The notes under the pieces were generated by a model that did not search any database, was not told the origin of the DNA, and worked only from the letters and a program-made list of their open reading frames with translations. A stretch of DNA of 64,000 nucleotides from an uncultured Bacteroidales bacterium (GTDB taxonomy: Bacteria; Bacteroidota; Bacteroidia; Bacteroidales; Paludibacteraceae), in assembly GCA_902798015.1 (NCBI GenBank), contig CADBVL010000001.1, positions 9,156 to 73,155 on the forward strand, written 5' to 3'. A program made the position numbers and the translations under genes. Below, piece after piece: positions 1 to 7,687 of the stretch (position 1 is the first letter of the stretch; every line of letters begins with the position of its first letter).

Positions 1-1928
1 TTGCCTACGAGTACCGACGGATCGGGATAGCTCTGCGCGATGCCGGAGAGGATGGTACGTCCTCCCATGCCGTCGTCCAGCGTGAACTGCAGCAGGCGTT
101 CGGATTTCTTGACAGGCTGGCAGTCCAATACGGTAGCCACGCGTATATCCATCTTGTCGAACTCATCAATCGTGGTGGGTTCTTTGACGGGTTCCGGACG
201 CCAGTTCTTCAACGCCTCTTCCTGCGCGGCCGCCTCGTTCTCCTTTTTAATACGCGCGAGACGATCCAGCTGACCCTGAATGGCCGCATCTTCGATCTTC
301 TCGAAGAGCAGACTTACTTCGCCCAATGCATGGCCGGCGCTCAGCAGGTCGATACGTCCCAAATCGGACCATCCGATTGCCTTGTCGAGGCAAAGCATAT
401 TCTTTAATTTTCCCGATGAAAACGGCAAGAATGGCTCAAAAGCGATGGCTAAGTTCGCTGCGATCTGAAGCGACAGATGCAGGATGGTAGCCGTGCGCGT
501 CATGTCGGTCTTGGCGAGTTTCCAGGGTTCGGTGTCCGCCAGGTATTTATTCCCGATGCGAGCGAGGTTCATTGCCTCTTTGAGGGCATCGCGGAAACGG
601 AAGTTATCGAGTAACTGCTCGAGGGTGGCTTTCACGTTCTTGAATTCCTCGATAGTCTGCTTGTCGTACTCCGTCAGTTCGCCGCATGCCGGCACTTTGC
701 CTTCGAAGTATTTGCCGGTCAAGACCAAGGCGCGGTTCACGAAGTTGCCATAAATGGCAACGAGTTCGTTGTTGTTACGTGCCTGGAAGTCCGCCCAGGT
801 GAAGTCATTGTCTTTGGTCTCCGGCGCGTTCGCTGTCAGCACGTAGCGCAGCACGTCCTGTTTGCCGGGGAAATCCGTCAGGTATTCATTCAGCCAGACC
901 GCCCAGTTGCGCGAGGTGGATATCTTGTCACCCTCGAGGTTGAGGAATTCGTTTGACGGCACATTATCCGGCAGGTTGTACCCTTGCGCTTTGAGCATGG
1001 CGGGGAAGACGATACAGTGGAAAACGATGTTATCTTTCCCGATGAAATGGATCATTCTTGTATCTTCCTGCTTCCACCATTTCTCCCATTTGCCGTATTT
1101 CTCCGGTTGGGCGTCGCAGAGCTCTTTGGTATTGGAGATATATCCTATCGGCGCATCAAACCATACATACAGCACTTTTCCTTCCGCGCCTTCTACGGGC
1201 ACGGGGATACCCCAGTCGAGGTCACGCGTCACGGCGCGGGGTTTGAGTCCGCCGTCGAGCCATGACTTGCACTGGCCATATACGTTCGGACGCCATTCCT
1301 TATGATTATTAAGAATCCAGTCCTCGAGCCAAGCCTGGTATTGGTCGAGCGGCAGATACCAGTGTTTGGTCTCTTTCTTCGCCAGCGCATTGCCGGTCTC
1401 GGCATTATAGGGATTGATCAGTTCGTCCGGGGAGAGCGTAGCGCCGCATTTCTCGCATTGGTCGCCGTACGCGCCCAACGAATGGCAGCGCGGACATTCG
1501 CCGCGGATATTACGATCGGTAAGGAAATGTCCGGTCTCGGGGTCGTAGAACTGCTCGGAAGTCTCTTCCACAAACTGGCCTGCGTCATACATCGCGCGGA
1601 AATAGTCTGCCGCAAACTGATGATGGATCGGCGAGGTGGTACGCGAGTAGATATCATAGCTGATACCGAACTGCTCGAACGAAGACTTGATGAGTTCGTG
1701 ATAACGGTCTACCACTTGCTGCGTGGTGATGCCTTCTTTTCGTGCGCGGATAGTCACCGGCACGCCGTGCTCGTCGCTACCGCCGACGAAGAGGACCTCC
1801 TGGCCTTTGAGGCGCAGATAACGGGCGTAGATATCCGCCGGAACATAGACGCCTGCCAAGTGCCCGATATGAACAGGACCATTGGCATAAGGCAATGCAG
1901 CTGTGATTAAAGTACGATTAAATGCCAT
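1..1928 (-). CDS. metG: Methionyl-tRNA synthetase, 3' end outside the window
   Basis: Charges tRNA-Met with methionine in the cytoplasm. The start ATG is read on the minus strand at 1928; 642 codons are visible and the frame stays open to base 1, so the C-terminus is cut off by the window edge. The class I HIGH motif is residues 20-23 (PVHIGHL), a CPRC...CEKCG zinc knuckle follows in the connective domain, and the KMSKS loop appears as KISTS at about residue 335. From about residue 588 the EMAP/Arc1p-like tRNA-binding domain begins ([11 protein letters not shown]), the long MetG form. Its promoter lies at 2044-2075 and is divergent from the next gene. All open frames on the opposite strand here are shadows. 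Confidence 0.97.
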   Translation of the reverse strand, partial: MAFNRTLITAALPYANGPVHIGHLAGVYVPADIYARYLRLKGQEVLFVGGSDEHGVPVTIRARKEGITTQQVVDRYHELIKSSFEQFGISYDIYSRTTSPIHHQFAADYFRAMYDAGQFVEETSEQFYDPETGHFLTDRNIRGECPRCHSLGAYGDQCEKCGATLSPDELINPYNAETGNALAKKETKHWYLPLDQYQAWLEDWILNNHKEWRPNVYGQCKSWLDGGLKPRAVTRDLDWGIPVPVEGAEGKVLYVWFDAPIGYISNTKELCDAQPEKYGKWEKWWKQEDTRMIHFIGKDNIVFHCIVFPAMLKAQGYNLPDNVPSNEFLNLEGDKISTSRNWAVWLNEYLTDFPGKQDVLRYVLTANAPETKDNDFTWADFQARNNNELVAIYGNFVNRALVLTGKYFEGKVPACGELTEYDKQTIEEFKNVKATLEQLLDNFRFRDALKEAMNLARIGNKYLADTEPWKLAKTDMTRTATILHLSLQIAANLAIAFEPFLPFSSGKLKNMLCLDKAIGWSDLGRIDLLSAGHALGEVSLLFEKIEDAAIQGQLDRLARIKKENEAAAQEEALKNWRPEPVKEPTTIDEFDKMDIRVATVLDCQPVKKSERLLQFTLDDGMGGRTILSGIAQSYPDPSVLVG

Positions 1929-1974
1929 ATTTTGTGTATTTTTTATACTAAAAATAAAAAAAATGTTCTAAAAT

Positions 1975-2006
1975 CTTGCGTATATCAAAAAAAAGTACTA
2001 CTTTTG
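1975..2006 (+). promoter_or_regulatory. Bacteroidota-type promoter of the barrel-like gene at 2082
   Basis: A -7 box TACTTTTG (1999-2006) follows a CTTG -33 box (1975-1978) with a 20-bp spacer. The leader to the GTG start at 2082 is about 70 nt and overlaps the oppositely directed metG promoter, so the two transcripts have overlapping 5' ends. Confidence 0.75.
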
Positions 2007-2043
2007 CGTCCGCATTTTGGATATACCGAGTAAAATTCGGGTG

Positions 2044-2075
2044 CAAAGGTACAACAAAAAATCCGAATGTGCAAA
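2044..2075 (-). promoter_or_regulatory. Bacteroidota-type promoter of metG
   Basis: On the minus strand a -7 box TACCTTTG (2044-2051) is preceded by a TTTG -33 box (2072-2075) with a 20-bp spacer. This matches the TTTG-N19/20-TAnnTTTG consensus known from Bacteroides. It lies 116 bp upstream of metG and inside the 5' leader of the divergent gene. Confidence 0.8.
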
Positions 2076-2081
2076 TAAAAC

Positions 2082-3131
2082 GTGAAAAATACAAATTATT
2101 CGGTGAAAAATCGTCACTCATATGGAATTCTGTTGCTCGCTCTTCTGCTCAGCGGTGGAGTGAGTGCGAAGGTGAATAACTACGTTGGCGGATATGCCAA
2201 TCTGGGAGAATGGTCGATGCTTCCTTCCGGCAGTAAATATACCGGTAGTCTCGGTGTAGCCGGCGGAGTAGGTTTTGTATATGAGTTGCGTGCCGGCGAG
2301 ACGTACAGCCCGACGCGTTTCCTCTTCGATGTAGGAGTGGGAGCCTGGGGCGGTATGACGAGTTTCCTGCAGACGGTGGATATGACAGCGACTCTGCCGA
2401 ACCAGGAGGATTTGCAGCACCAGCGTTTTGATTATGTCTATGAGTTGAGAGGTCGTCAGGACCGCTATAACAATATAGCTGCTCAGGTGCCGTTGATGAT
2501 TGGTGTGCAGCACAGACGTTTCTATATGTTGGTCGGTGCGAAGCTGAATGCCAGTTTCTGGACCAAGACGCAGACCATGGCTGTCCTCAATACGTATGGT
2601 GATTATACGCGCTACGGATACGGTATCTTCCGTAACATGCGGGAGTATCAGTTCTTTGAGAACAAAGCGGTACAGGGCGGCGTGAAGACGAGTCTGAATC
2701 TCGATGTCGATCTGAGTTTTGAGATCGGCGGCCGCATTGGCGGCGTAGTGACGGATGCTGTCGGATATGACGTACCGAAGAATCGCTTGGAGTATCGTCT
2801 GGCGGCGTTTGTGGACTATGGTTTGTTTGACCTGCACAACCAAGGCACCAAGCAAATGCTGGAGACGCCGTCGTTGTACGACATTGATCCGGCTTCACCC
2901 GATTATATCTATGAGTCGGAGTCGATGATTCGTCCGGATCGTCTGGTGATGAATGACATCATGTCCACCACGAATTTCGCCGCGGCGGTAAAGAACCTGA
3001 TGGTGGGCATAAAGTTCACGGTGCTCTTCCAGTTACCGGAACCTGGTCAGTGCGTCATCTGTCGTGACGCATACGGATCATCCGTTCGCCGCAGCGGTGT
3101 CCGCAGACGTGGAGTGAAGTACGAGGAATAA
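2082..3131 (+). CDS. Secreted outer-membrane-barrel-like protein, unknown role
   Basis: A 349-residue protein with a GTG start and an N-terminal signal peptide (hydrophobic GILLLALLLSGG, residues 15-25, then VSA). The mature part alternates aromatic, Gly and polar residues (YELRAGETY, FLFDVGVGAWGG, RLAAFVDYGLFDL), as in Bacteroidota outer-membrane beta barrels of the PorT/OmpA-barrel kind, and the last strand reads VGIKFTVLFQL followed by LPEPGQCVIC. I do not recognise a specific family. The final codons run 54 bp into the 3' end of the convergent dacA gene and give an Arg-rich tail (SSVRRSGVRRRGVKYEE), which looks like an extension caused by loss of an earlier stop. No terminator separates the two convergent genes. 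Confidence 0.7.
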   Translation: MKNTNYSVKNRHSYGILLLALLLSGGVSAKVNNYVGGYANLGEWSMLPSGSKYTGSLGVAGGVGFVYELRAGETYSPTRFLFDVGVGAWGGMTSFLQTVDMTATLPNQEDLQHQRFDYVYELRGRQDRYNNIAAQVPLMIGVQHRRFYMLVGAKLNASFWTKTQTMAVLNTYGDYTRYGYGIFRNMREYQFFENKAVQGGVKTSLNLDVDLSFEIGGRIGGVVTDAVGYDVPKNRLEYRLAAFVDYGLFDLHNQGTKQMLETPSLYDIDPASPDYIYESESMIRPDRLVMNDIMSTTNFAAAVKNLMVGIKFTVLFQLPEPGQCVICRDAYGSSVRRSGVRRRGVKYEE

Positions 3132-3869
3132 CTCGTCGGCGCTCACCTCGCGGATCGATCCTTCTTTTGTAACGGAAATGTTACCAGTCTCTTCCGACAC
3201 CACAATACACGTGGCGTCGGATTTTTCTGTTATACCCAGTGCTGCGCGGTGACGGAGTCCGTAGTGTTGCGGGATCTCCTGGTTCTTGCTCACCGGCAGG
3301 ATGCACGCCGCGGCGATGATACGTCCCTCGCGGATGACCACTGCGCCATCGTGCAACGGGGTGTTCTTAAAGAATATATTCTCTAATAGACGCGCGGACA
3401 CCTGCGCATCCAGGCGTTCGCCTGTATCTACTATCTCTTTGAGGTTGGCTTCTCCGGCAAGGACGATGAGCGCACCTGTCTTCGTGGAAGCCATGTGACG
3501 GCAAGCCTGCGTGATCTCCAGCACCTGCTGACGCGAAGCGGCTTCACTTTCCGGATTGTTGCGCCGGAAGAGTTGCCAGGACGAGAAACGTGCGCCGATA
3601 CGGAAGAAGAACATACGTATCTGCTCCTGGAAGATGACGATCAGGGCGATGGCGCCGACGGAGATGATGCGGTCGAAGAGAGCGCCCGTCAGGTCGAGTT
3701 GGAACACAAACGACACGAGGAACCATACTACCACGAAGGCCAGAATACCCCAGAAGAGGTTTGCTGCGCCCGTCTTACGGAGCAGGCGGTACATCTCATA
3801 CATGATGATAGCCACCAGCAGGATATCTATCACATCCTTGAAACTGAACGAAAAAGCTAAAAACTGCAT
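3078..3869 (-). CDS. dacA: Diadenylate cyclase (CdaA/DacA type)
   Basis: Makes the second messenger c-di-AMP from two ATP at the inner membrane. The 263-residue protein has three N-terminal membrane segments (about residues 10-28, 38-57, 68-82), a short coiled linker, and the DisA_N catalytic domain with the diagnostic DGA motif at 174-176 (PLHDGAVVI) and the RHR motif at 206-208 (GLRHRAALG). It follows folP on the same strand at 35 bp, the usual folP-cdaA pairing of Bacteroidota, so it is probably transcribed from the folP promoter. The gap between them is filled by a CTAG octad array. Its last 54 bp overlap the convergent gene at 2082-3131. Confidence 0.95.
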   Translation of the reverse strand: MQFLAFSFSFKDVIDILLVAIIMYEMYRLLRKTGAANLFWGILAFVVVWFLVSFVFQLDLTGALFDRIISVGAIALIVIFQEQIRMFFFRIGARFSSWQLFRRNNPESEAASRQQVLEITQACRHMASTKTGALIVLAGEANLKEIVDTGERLDAQVSARLLENIFFKNTPLHDGAVVIREGRIIAAACILPVSKNQEIPQHYGLRHRAALGITEKSDATCIVVSEETGNISVTKEGSIREVSADELFLVLHSTSADTAAANG

Positions 3870-3880
3870 AGCGTTATAAA

Positions 3881-3920
3881 CTAGGATACTAGGGGCCTAG
3901 GGGACTAGGAACCTAGGAGG
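3881..3920. repeat. CTAG micro-repeat array, exact period 8
   Basis: CTAG occurs at 3881, 3889, 3897, 3905 and 3913, exactly every 8 nt, with variable 4-nt spacers. The array fills the folP-dacA gap and runs into folP: its C-terminal residues LLGS and its TAG stop (3905-3907) are built from array units. CTAG is usually among the rarest tetranucleotides in bacteria, so five in 36 bp is striking. Confidence 0.9.
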
Positions 3921-4624
3921 TTAAACAACTTAATGGTTTGCCGCGTCGCGGCTACGTCATGCGTCCGGAGGATGGTAGCTCCGTGCGCCAGCGCGTACAT
4001 GTGGAGCGCCTGCGTGGCTTCGAGACATGTCTCCGGCGTCAATCCCAACGGCCTCCAGACCATCGATTTGCGGCTCACACCCACCAATACCGGTTTATTA
4101 TACGCGCGCAGGCGGTCGAGCGAGCGCATGCACTCGTAATCTGCTTCCGTACTGCCGATGAATCCGAAACCCGGATCGAGGATGAGGTCTATGTCCTGCA
4201 TCTCCGGTGTGCGTGCGGGAAGGTCCAGGTCGCCGCGCAGGGTCCATATATACGGTACACGCGCGCGGCGCACGATGTCATACATCGCTTCGCATCCGCC
4301 GGACACATCATTGATGACTAGCGGTCCGAACTGCTCCAGCGCGCGCCGGGCTATTTCCGGACGGAAGGTATCCACTGACAGTTGCACTTCCGGCAACGCT
4401 TCGCGCAGAGCCGTCAGAGCGGGAGCAAGACGGCGCCATTCCTCCTCTTCCGGGGCGGGTGTACTACCCGGGCGGGTGGAGCACGCACCTATATCCAGGA
4501 TCGTTGCGCCGTCGGCCAGCGCCTGTCGTGCCCAAGAGACCACGGCCGCCTCGGAATCCAGACGCGAAGCCGCATAGAAACTATCCGGCGTCACGTTGCC
4601 TATCGCCATTATCTGCGCTTTCAC
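3905..4624 (-). CDS. folP: Dihydropteroate synthase
   Basis: Condenses p-aminobenzoate with dihydropterin pyrophosphate in folate synthesis. The TIM-barrel signatures are present in order: GNVTPDSFY near the N-terminus, GACSTRPGS (pABA/phosphate loop), SVDTF, INDVSGG, DPGFGF, GVSRKSM and the final RTHDVA. At 239 residues it is shorter than the usual 270-290 but no motif is lacking. The start ATG at 4624 lies just downstream of a good promoter (4650-4681) divergent from the next gene. The C-terminal LLGS and the stop codon come from a CTAG octad array, so the extreme end is probably not ancestral. Confidence 0.95.
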   Translation of the reverse strand: MKAQIMAIGNVTPDSFYAASRLDSEAAVVSWARQALADGATILDIGACSTRPGSTPAPEEEEWRRLAPALTALREALPEVQLSVDTFRPEIARRALEQFGPLVINDVSGGCEAMYDIVRRARVPYIWTLRGDLDLPARTPEMQDIDLILDPGFGFIGSTEADYECMRSLDRLRAYNKPVLVGVSRKSMVWRPLGLTPETCLEATQALHMYALAHGATILRTHDVAATRQTIKLFNLLGS

Positions 4625-4649
4625 GCTGTTGAATTTTTATTTTGCGGCG

Positions 4650-4681
4650 CAAAAGTACAAAAAATTGCCGAATTATGCAAA
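4650..4681 (-). promoter_or_regulatory. Promoter of folP-dacA
   Basis: Minus-strand -7 box TACTTTTG (4650-4657) and -33 box TTTG (4678-4681) are separated by 20 bp. It stands back to back with the promoter of the 4827 gene. Confidence 0.8.
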
Positions 4682-4706
4682 AAAATCGTAAAAAAGTGAT
4701 GAAAAT

Positions 4707-4738
4707 TTTGCGTATATGGAAAAAAAGCAGTACATTTG
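4707..4738 (+). promoter_or_regulatory. Promoter of the GldJ/K-like gene
   Basis: -33 TTTG (4707-4710), 20-bp A-rich spacer ending in AAGCAG, -7 TACATTTG (4731-4738). The AGCAG extension before the -7 box also occurs at 7465 and 53485. Confidence 0.8.
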
Positions 4739-4826
4739 CAGGCTGAATTACGTACGCATGTGCTGACGCGCGCTATTCGCGTACGAAAAGAATGGTATAG
4801 AAATATAATAAACTTTTAGTATTCAT

Positions 4827-6428
4827 ATGAAAAACGTATTTAAGTATCTCTTGATCGTTTCGGTGGCAATGGCTGCTATTTCGTGTAATAAGCGTGAGCT
4901 GAATACGCGTGTTAGTAACACCACCGGTTGGAATTATTTTGACCGTAAAACTACGAATTTCGAGGCTAATGAAGGAGTAGGTAACGTCAATCCTGTAGGT
5001 ATGGTTCCTATCCAGGGTGGTTCGTTCACGGTAGGTGAGAAGGATGAGTTCCTGACCGCTCCGCGTAACAACGAGACTCGTACGCTGACTGTCAGTTCGT
5101 TCTACATGGACAAGTATGAGATCACGAACCTCAACTGGAACGAGTATCTCCACTGGTTGGATTTCGTGTTCGGCGCAGTAGCACCGGAGATTGTTGACAA
5201 GGCTCGTCCTGACCATAAGGTTTGGCGTGAGGACTTGGCGTACAATGATCCGTACGAGGACAACTATTTCGAGCACCCTGCATTCTCTTTCTATCCGGTA
5301 GTAGGTGTGACTTGGGAGCAGGCTATGGCTTATTGCCAGTGGCGTACTGACCGTGTGAACGAGATGGCGCTGATCAATGCCGGCGCTATCGTTATTCCTC
5401 CGTTTGCTGATCTGCAGCCGACGGATGATGAGGCTTACAAGGATGAGTGGGAGCAACAGACGGGTTATGAGATGTTTGCTTACGAAGAGGTAAGTCCCGA
5501 AGATCCGGAGCAGACGGTTACGATGTATCGTCCGAGCTTCGAGTGGATTCGCGATAAGTTTGTATTCAATACCGAGAAGTACCTGATGGATGATTCGTAT
5601 ATGCCTGAGTATGGCCGTCGTCCGAAACGCGACAGCTATGGCGCAGAGCGTAAAGTGAATATCGCCGATGGTATCTTCGTTACGGGTTACCGTCTGCCGA
5701 CAGAGGCAGAGTGGGAGTTTGCGGCTTACGCGCCGGTAGCCGGTGAGGATGGTCTGACGATTGAGGGTAAGGTTTATCCTTGGTCGGGTTATCATCCGCG
5801 TGAGATGAGCAAGAAGAACTTAGGTATGATGCAGGCTAACTTCGTCCGCGGTCGTGGTGATATGATGGGTGTCAGCGGTGCGCTGAACGACCGTCGTGTG
5901 ATCACCAACCCGGTGGATGAGTTCGAGCCGAACGATTTCGGTCTGTATAACATGGCAGGTAACGTGAACGAGTGGGTAATGGATGTATATCGCGAGACGA
6001 CCTATCAGGAGACGAGCGAGTATAACTCCTACCGCGGTAATATCTACAGCCGTCCGGTACTGGATGACAATGGTAAATTTGAGATGGACTCTGTAGGTTG
6101 CGTGAAGATCACTTGGGGTAAAGAGGACGATAAGCGTGATGTGCTGGATGGCGATTTCGCAAGTCTTTTCGATACCGACTATCCGCTGGATACAGTAGGA
6201 ATGGAGAACCTGGCTGCTGTCAAGACCGACCCGACGGATATCCTTGCTCCGCGTATCACGAAGAAGAGCCGTGTATATAAAGGTGGTTCTTGGGCAGATC
6301 GTATCTATTGGTTGAACCCGTCCACACGTCGTTACCTCGACCAGGACAAGTGTTCGTCGAAGATCGGTTTCCGTTGTGCAATGTCCACGCTGGGTGACCA
6401 GATCCCCGGTACTCCGGTTCTTCAATAA
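4827..6428 (+). CDS. GldJ/GldK-type lipoprotein with formylglycine-enzyme fold
   Basis: A 533-residue lipoprotein: the signal peptide ends in the lipobox AAIS-C (Cys20). The rest is a SUMF1/FGE-sulfatase domain, beginning with GGSFTVGEKDE and containing YEITNLNWNEYLHW, RLPTEAEWEFAAYA, GNVNEWVMDVYR, and the closing RVYKGGSW...STRRYLDQDKCSSKIGFRCA. That closing block is typical of the gliding/type IX secretion lipoproteins GldJ and GldK (PorK), which belong to the periplasmic/outer-membrane part of that machine. It stands alone, without gldLMN next to it, which favours a GldJ-like identity, but the two are hard to separate here. It probably serves the T9SS that would export the giant proteins of this window. 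gcvH follows after an array-filled 35-bp gap. Confidence 0.8.
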   Translation: MKNVFKYLLIVSVAMAAISCNKRELNTRVSNTTGWNYFDRKTTNFEANEGVGNVNPVGMVPIQGGSFTVGEKDEFLTAPRNNETRTLTVSSFYMDKYEITNLNWNEYLHWLDFVFGAVAPEIVDKARPDHKVWREDLAYNDPYEDNYFEHPAFSFYPVVGVTWEQAMAYCQWRTDRVNEMALINAGAIVIPPFADLQPTDDEAYKDEWEQQTGYEMFAYEEVSPEDPEQTVTMYRPSFEWIRDKFVFNTEKYLMDDSYMPEYGRRPKRDSYGAERKVNIADGIFVTGYRLPTEAEWEFAAYAPVAGEDGLTIEGKVYPWSGYHPREMSKKNLGMMQANFVRGRGDMMGVSGALNDRRVITNPVDEFEPNDFGLYNMAGNVNEWVMDVYRETTYQETSEYNSYRGNIYSRPVLDDNGKFEMDSVGCVKITWGKEDDKRDVLDGDFASLFDTDYPLDTVGMENLAAVKTDPTDILAPRITKKSRVYKGGSWADRIYWLNPSTRRYLDQDKCSSKIGFRCAMSTLGDQIPGTPVLQ

Positions 6429-6430
6429 TT

Positions 6431-6462
6431 CACTAACTCACTAATTCATTAATTTATTAAGC
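6431..6462. repeat. Micro-repeat array, period 8 (CACTAATT type)
   Basis: Four units (CACTAACT, CACTAATT, CATTAATT, TATTAAGC) fill the whole gap between the stop at 6428 and the gcvH start at 6464. Confidence 0.8.
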
Positions 6463-6463
6463 A

Positions 6464-6841
6464 ATGACATTTCCTGATAATATTCGCTATACGAGCGAGC
6501 ATGAATGGATTCGCGTAGAGGGTGATGAGGCGTTTGTCGGCATCACGGACTATGCGCAGTCGGAGTTGGGCGAGATCGTCTTCATTGATGTACCTACTGT
6601 CGGCGAGACGGTAGGTCAGGGCGAGGTGTTCGGTTCGGTAGAAGCCGTTAAGACGGTGAGTGACCTCAATATGCCTGTAACGGGTGAGGTACTGGAGCTG
6701 AACGAGGAGTTGGACGCAGCGCCGGAGTTGGTGAACAACGATCCGTATGGCAAGGGATGGATCATCCGCATTGCCGTAAAGGATGCTGCGGAGCTTGACA
6801 GCCTCATGGATGCGAAAGCATACGAAGCCAGTATTAAATGA
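6464..6841 (+). CDS. gcvH: Glycine cleavage system H protein
   Basis: Small cytoplasmic lipoyl carrier that shuttles the aminomethyl group between the P, T and L proteins of the glycine cleavage system. The 125 residues are full length for the family. The lipoyl attachment site is Lys63 in [12 protein letters not shown], and the N-terminal YTSEHEWI and the [10 protein letters not shown] stretch are typical. It is 35 bp downstream of the GldJ/K-like gene and probably co-transcribed. A strong terminator follows at 6891-6923. gcvT and gcvP are not in the window. Confidence 0.97.
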   Translation: MTFPDNIRYTSEHEWIRVEGDEAFVGITDYAQSELGEIVFIDVPTVGETVGQGEVFGSVEAVKTVSDLNMPVTGEVLELNEELDAAPELVNNDPYGKGWIIRIAVKDAAELDSLMDAKAYEASIK

Positions 6842-6890
6842 GGATAATCATCGACTTTCAAGCATATTAAGTGCTGGTTATATGCTGTTC

Positions 6891-6923
6891 AAAATAGAGT
6901 CGCGTTGCGGCTCTATTTTTTTT
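6891..6923 (+). terminator. Rho-independent terminator after gcvH
   Basis: AAATAGAG (6892-6899) pairs with CTCTATTT (6911-6918), with an inner CGC/GCG stem around a GTT loop, followed by a run of T. Confidence 0.9.
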
Positions 6924-6970
6924 CGGTTGTTGATTATTAAAAAAAACATTAAAAACCCCTTGTCGTTTGT

Positions 6971-7079
6971 AGCCCTGTGGGCTGCTGTGCCTTAGAACGC
7001 TATGCTGCCCGGTAAACAAGCTTACCGTTCCGCCTATCGTCCTAATTCACACTCCTTACGGAGTACAAACGCCTTCGGC
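6971..7079. repeat. Cluster of mini-hairpins
   Basis: Small palindromes follow one another: AGCCC-TGT-GGGCT (6971-6983), CGGTAA-ACAAGC-TTACCG (7010-7027), ACTCC-TTAC-GGAGT (7051-7064), GCC-TTC-GGC (7071-7079). The design, mostly a 5-bp stem with a 3-4 nt loop, recurs at 35631-35686 and 50428-50440. Confidence 0.7.
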
Positions 7080-7100
7080 AATAAACATAAAAAAATTATT

Positions 7101-7135
7101 CAGAAATCAGACGTCAGATATGATAACTGAATACG
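7101..7135. repeat. Heptad array (CAGAAAT type)
   Basis: Five period-7 units: CAGAAAT, CAGACGT, CAGATAT, GATAACT, GAATACG. It lies within the inverted-repeat-bounded segment. Confidence 0.6.
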
Positions 7136-7464
7136 AAAAAATATTTTTTATGTTTTTTCCTTTGAAGGCTTTTACTCGTTTAGAGTGCAGGCATAGATGA
7201 TAAAAGCCATCAGGGAGTTTACTCACAAGGGGATTTTAGCAGCTATGTACGCATAGCGCGAAGCGCAAAAGTATTCAAAGGGGTTTTGTTTGTTTTTTTT
7301 ATATAAAAGATCATGGGGGAAGTAGTGATAATATATATAAGGAAAGCGCCCGCGCAGGTACGCGTACATGCGTAAAAGGTGCATTTTGCAAACTCAATTT
7401 AGCAAAATGGTGATATTTCGTCATAAAATGCGAAAATTTACACATATATGTCTATAAAAAGCAG

Positions 7465-7472
7465 TAATTTTG
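7465..7472 (+). promoter_or_regulatory. Candidate -7 box upstream of the decayed genes
   Basis: TAATTTTG preceded by AAAAGCAG, the same extended context as at 4731 and 53485. The -33 region is weak (no TTTG at the right distance), so activity is uncertain. Confidence 0.5.
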
Positions 7473-7558
7473 CAGCCGATTTGTACACCCGCATGCGCAA
7501 ATATGTATATACGTGCGCAAAATATAAGAAAAAATATAGTCAACATGAAGAACAGTCT

Positions 7559-7660
7559 ATGAGCCAGGAAGCACTGTTAAAGGAGGGGAATGAAACGGTT
7601 ACAAATTGTAACCAGTTGAAATTACCTGCAGCTGACGGTAAGATGCGTTTGACCGACTAA
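7559..7660 (+). pseudogene. Fragment of a Bro-N domain (phage antirepressor-like) gene
   Basis: The 33-codon frame contains LKEGNETVTNCNQLK followed by AADGKMRLTD. From memory this matches the middle of Bro-N-type antirepressor-like proteins common in Bacteroidales, whose next residues would continue the domain. Here a TAA stop comes directly after LTD, and the upstream half of the domain is absent. The frame extends upstream to 7448, but that part overlaps the promoter-like box and has no resemblance to the family. I take it as a relic, next to the equally decayed DUF1016 gene. It could also be a short functional peptide, but nothing supports that. Confidence 0.55.
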
Positions 7661-7687
7661 AACTGAAAAAGGATAACCAAGAAATAA

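Larger units (their letters stand above)
6935..7303. mobile_element. Inverted-repeat-bounded non-coding segment (MITE-like or structured RNA)
   Basis: The left end (6935-6961: A-run, ACATT, AAAACCCCTT) is the imperfect reverse complement of the right end (7277-7303: AAGGGGTTTT, GTTTG, T-run), about 27 bp with an uninterrupted AAAACCCCTT/AAGGGGTTTT core. Inside are small hairpins and no gene. Two readings are possible: a 369-bp MITE-like element, or a roughly 330-nt RNA whose ends pair and whose 3' side ends in a T-rich terminator. No clear target-site duplication is visible beyond a TA. Confidence 0.4.
6842..7558. other. Gene-free stretch of about 0.7 kb
   Basis: No credible coding region was seen on either strand. 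After the gcvH terminator the stretch holds an imperfect terminal inverted repeat pair (6935-6961 and 7277-7303) that encloses several small hairpins, a heptad array (7101-7135) and a longer inverted repeat (GGCTTTTA near 7167 with TAAAAGCC near 7201). A Bacteroidota-type -7 box lies at 7465. I looked for RNase P RNA, tmRNA, SRP RNA and tRNA signatures and found none. Confidence 0.7.

Noticed and set aside
1..1910. Several long plus-strand open frames
   Set aside because: They are antisense to metG, whose minus-strand frame has all synthetase motifs and a proper promoter.
2118..2855. 245-codon minus-strand frame opposite the barrel-like gene
   Set aside because: Its translation has no family resemblance and the plus-strand product has a signal peptide, barrel pattern and promoter.
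6935..7303. RNase P RNA, tmRNA, SRP RNA or 6S RNA
   Set aside because: The length and paired ends invited the idea, but none of the conserved core words of the first three could be found and the shape of 6S RNA is not apparent.
7448..7558. Upstream half of the frame ending at 7660 as a real 70-aa gene
   Set aside because: It begins before a promoter-like -7 box, has no resemblance to Bro-N or any signal, and only the last 30 codons look like a known family.
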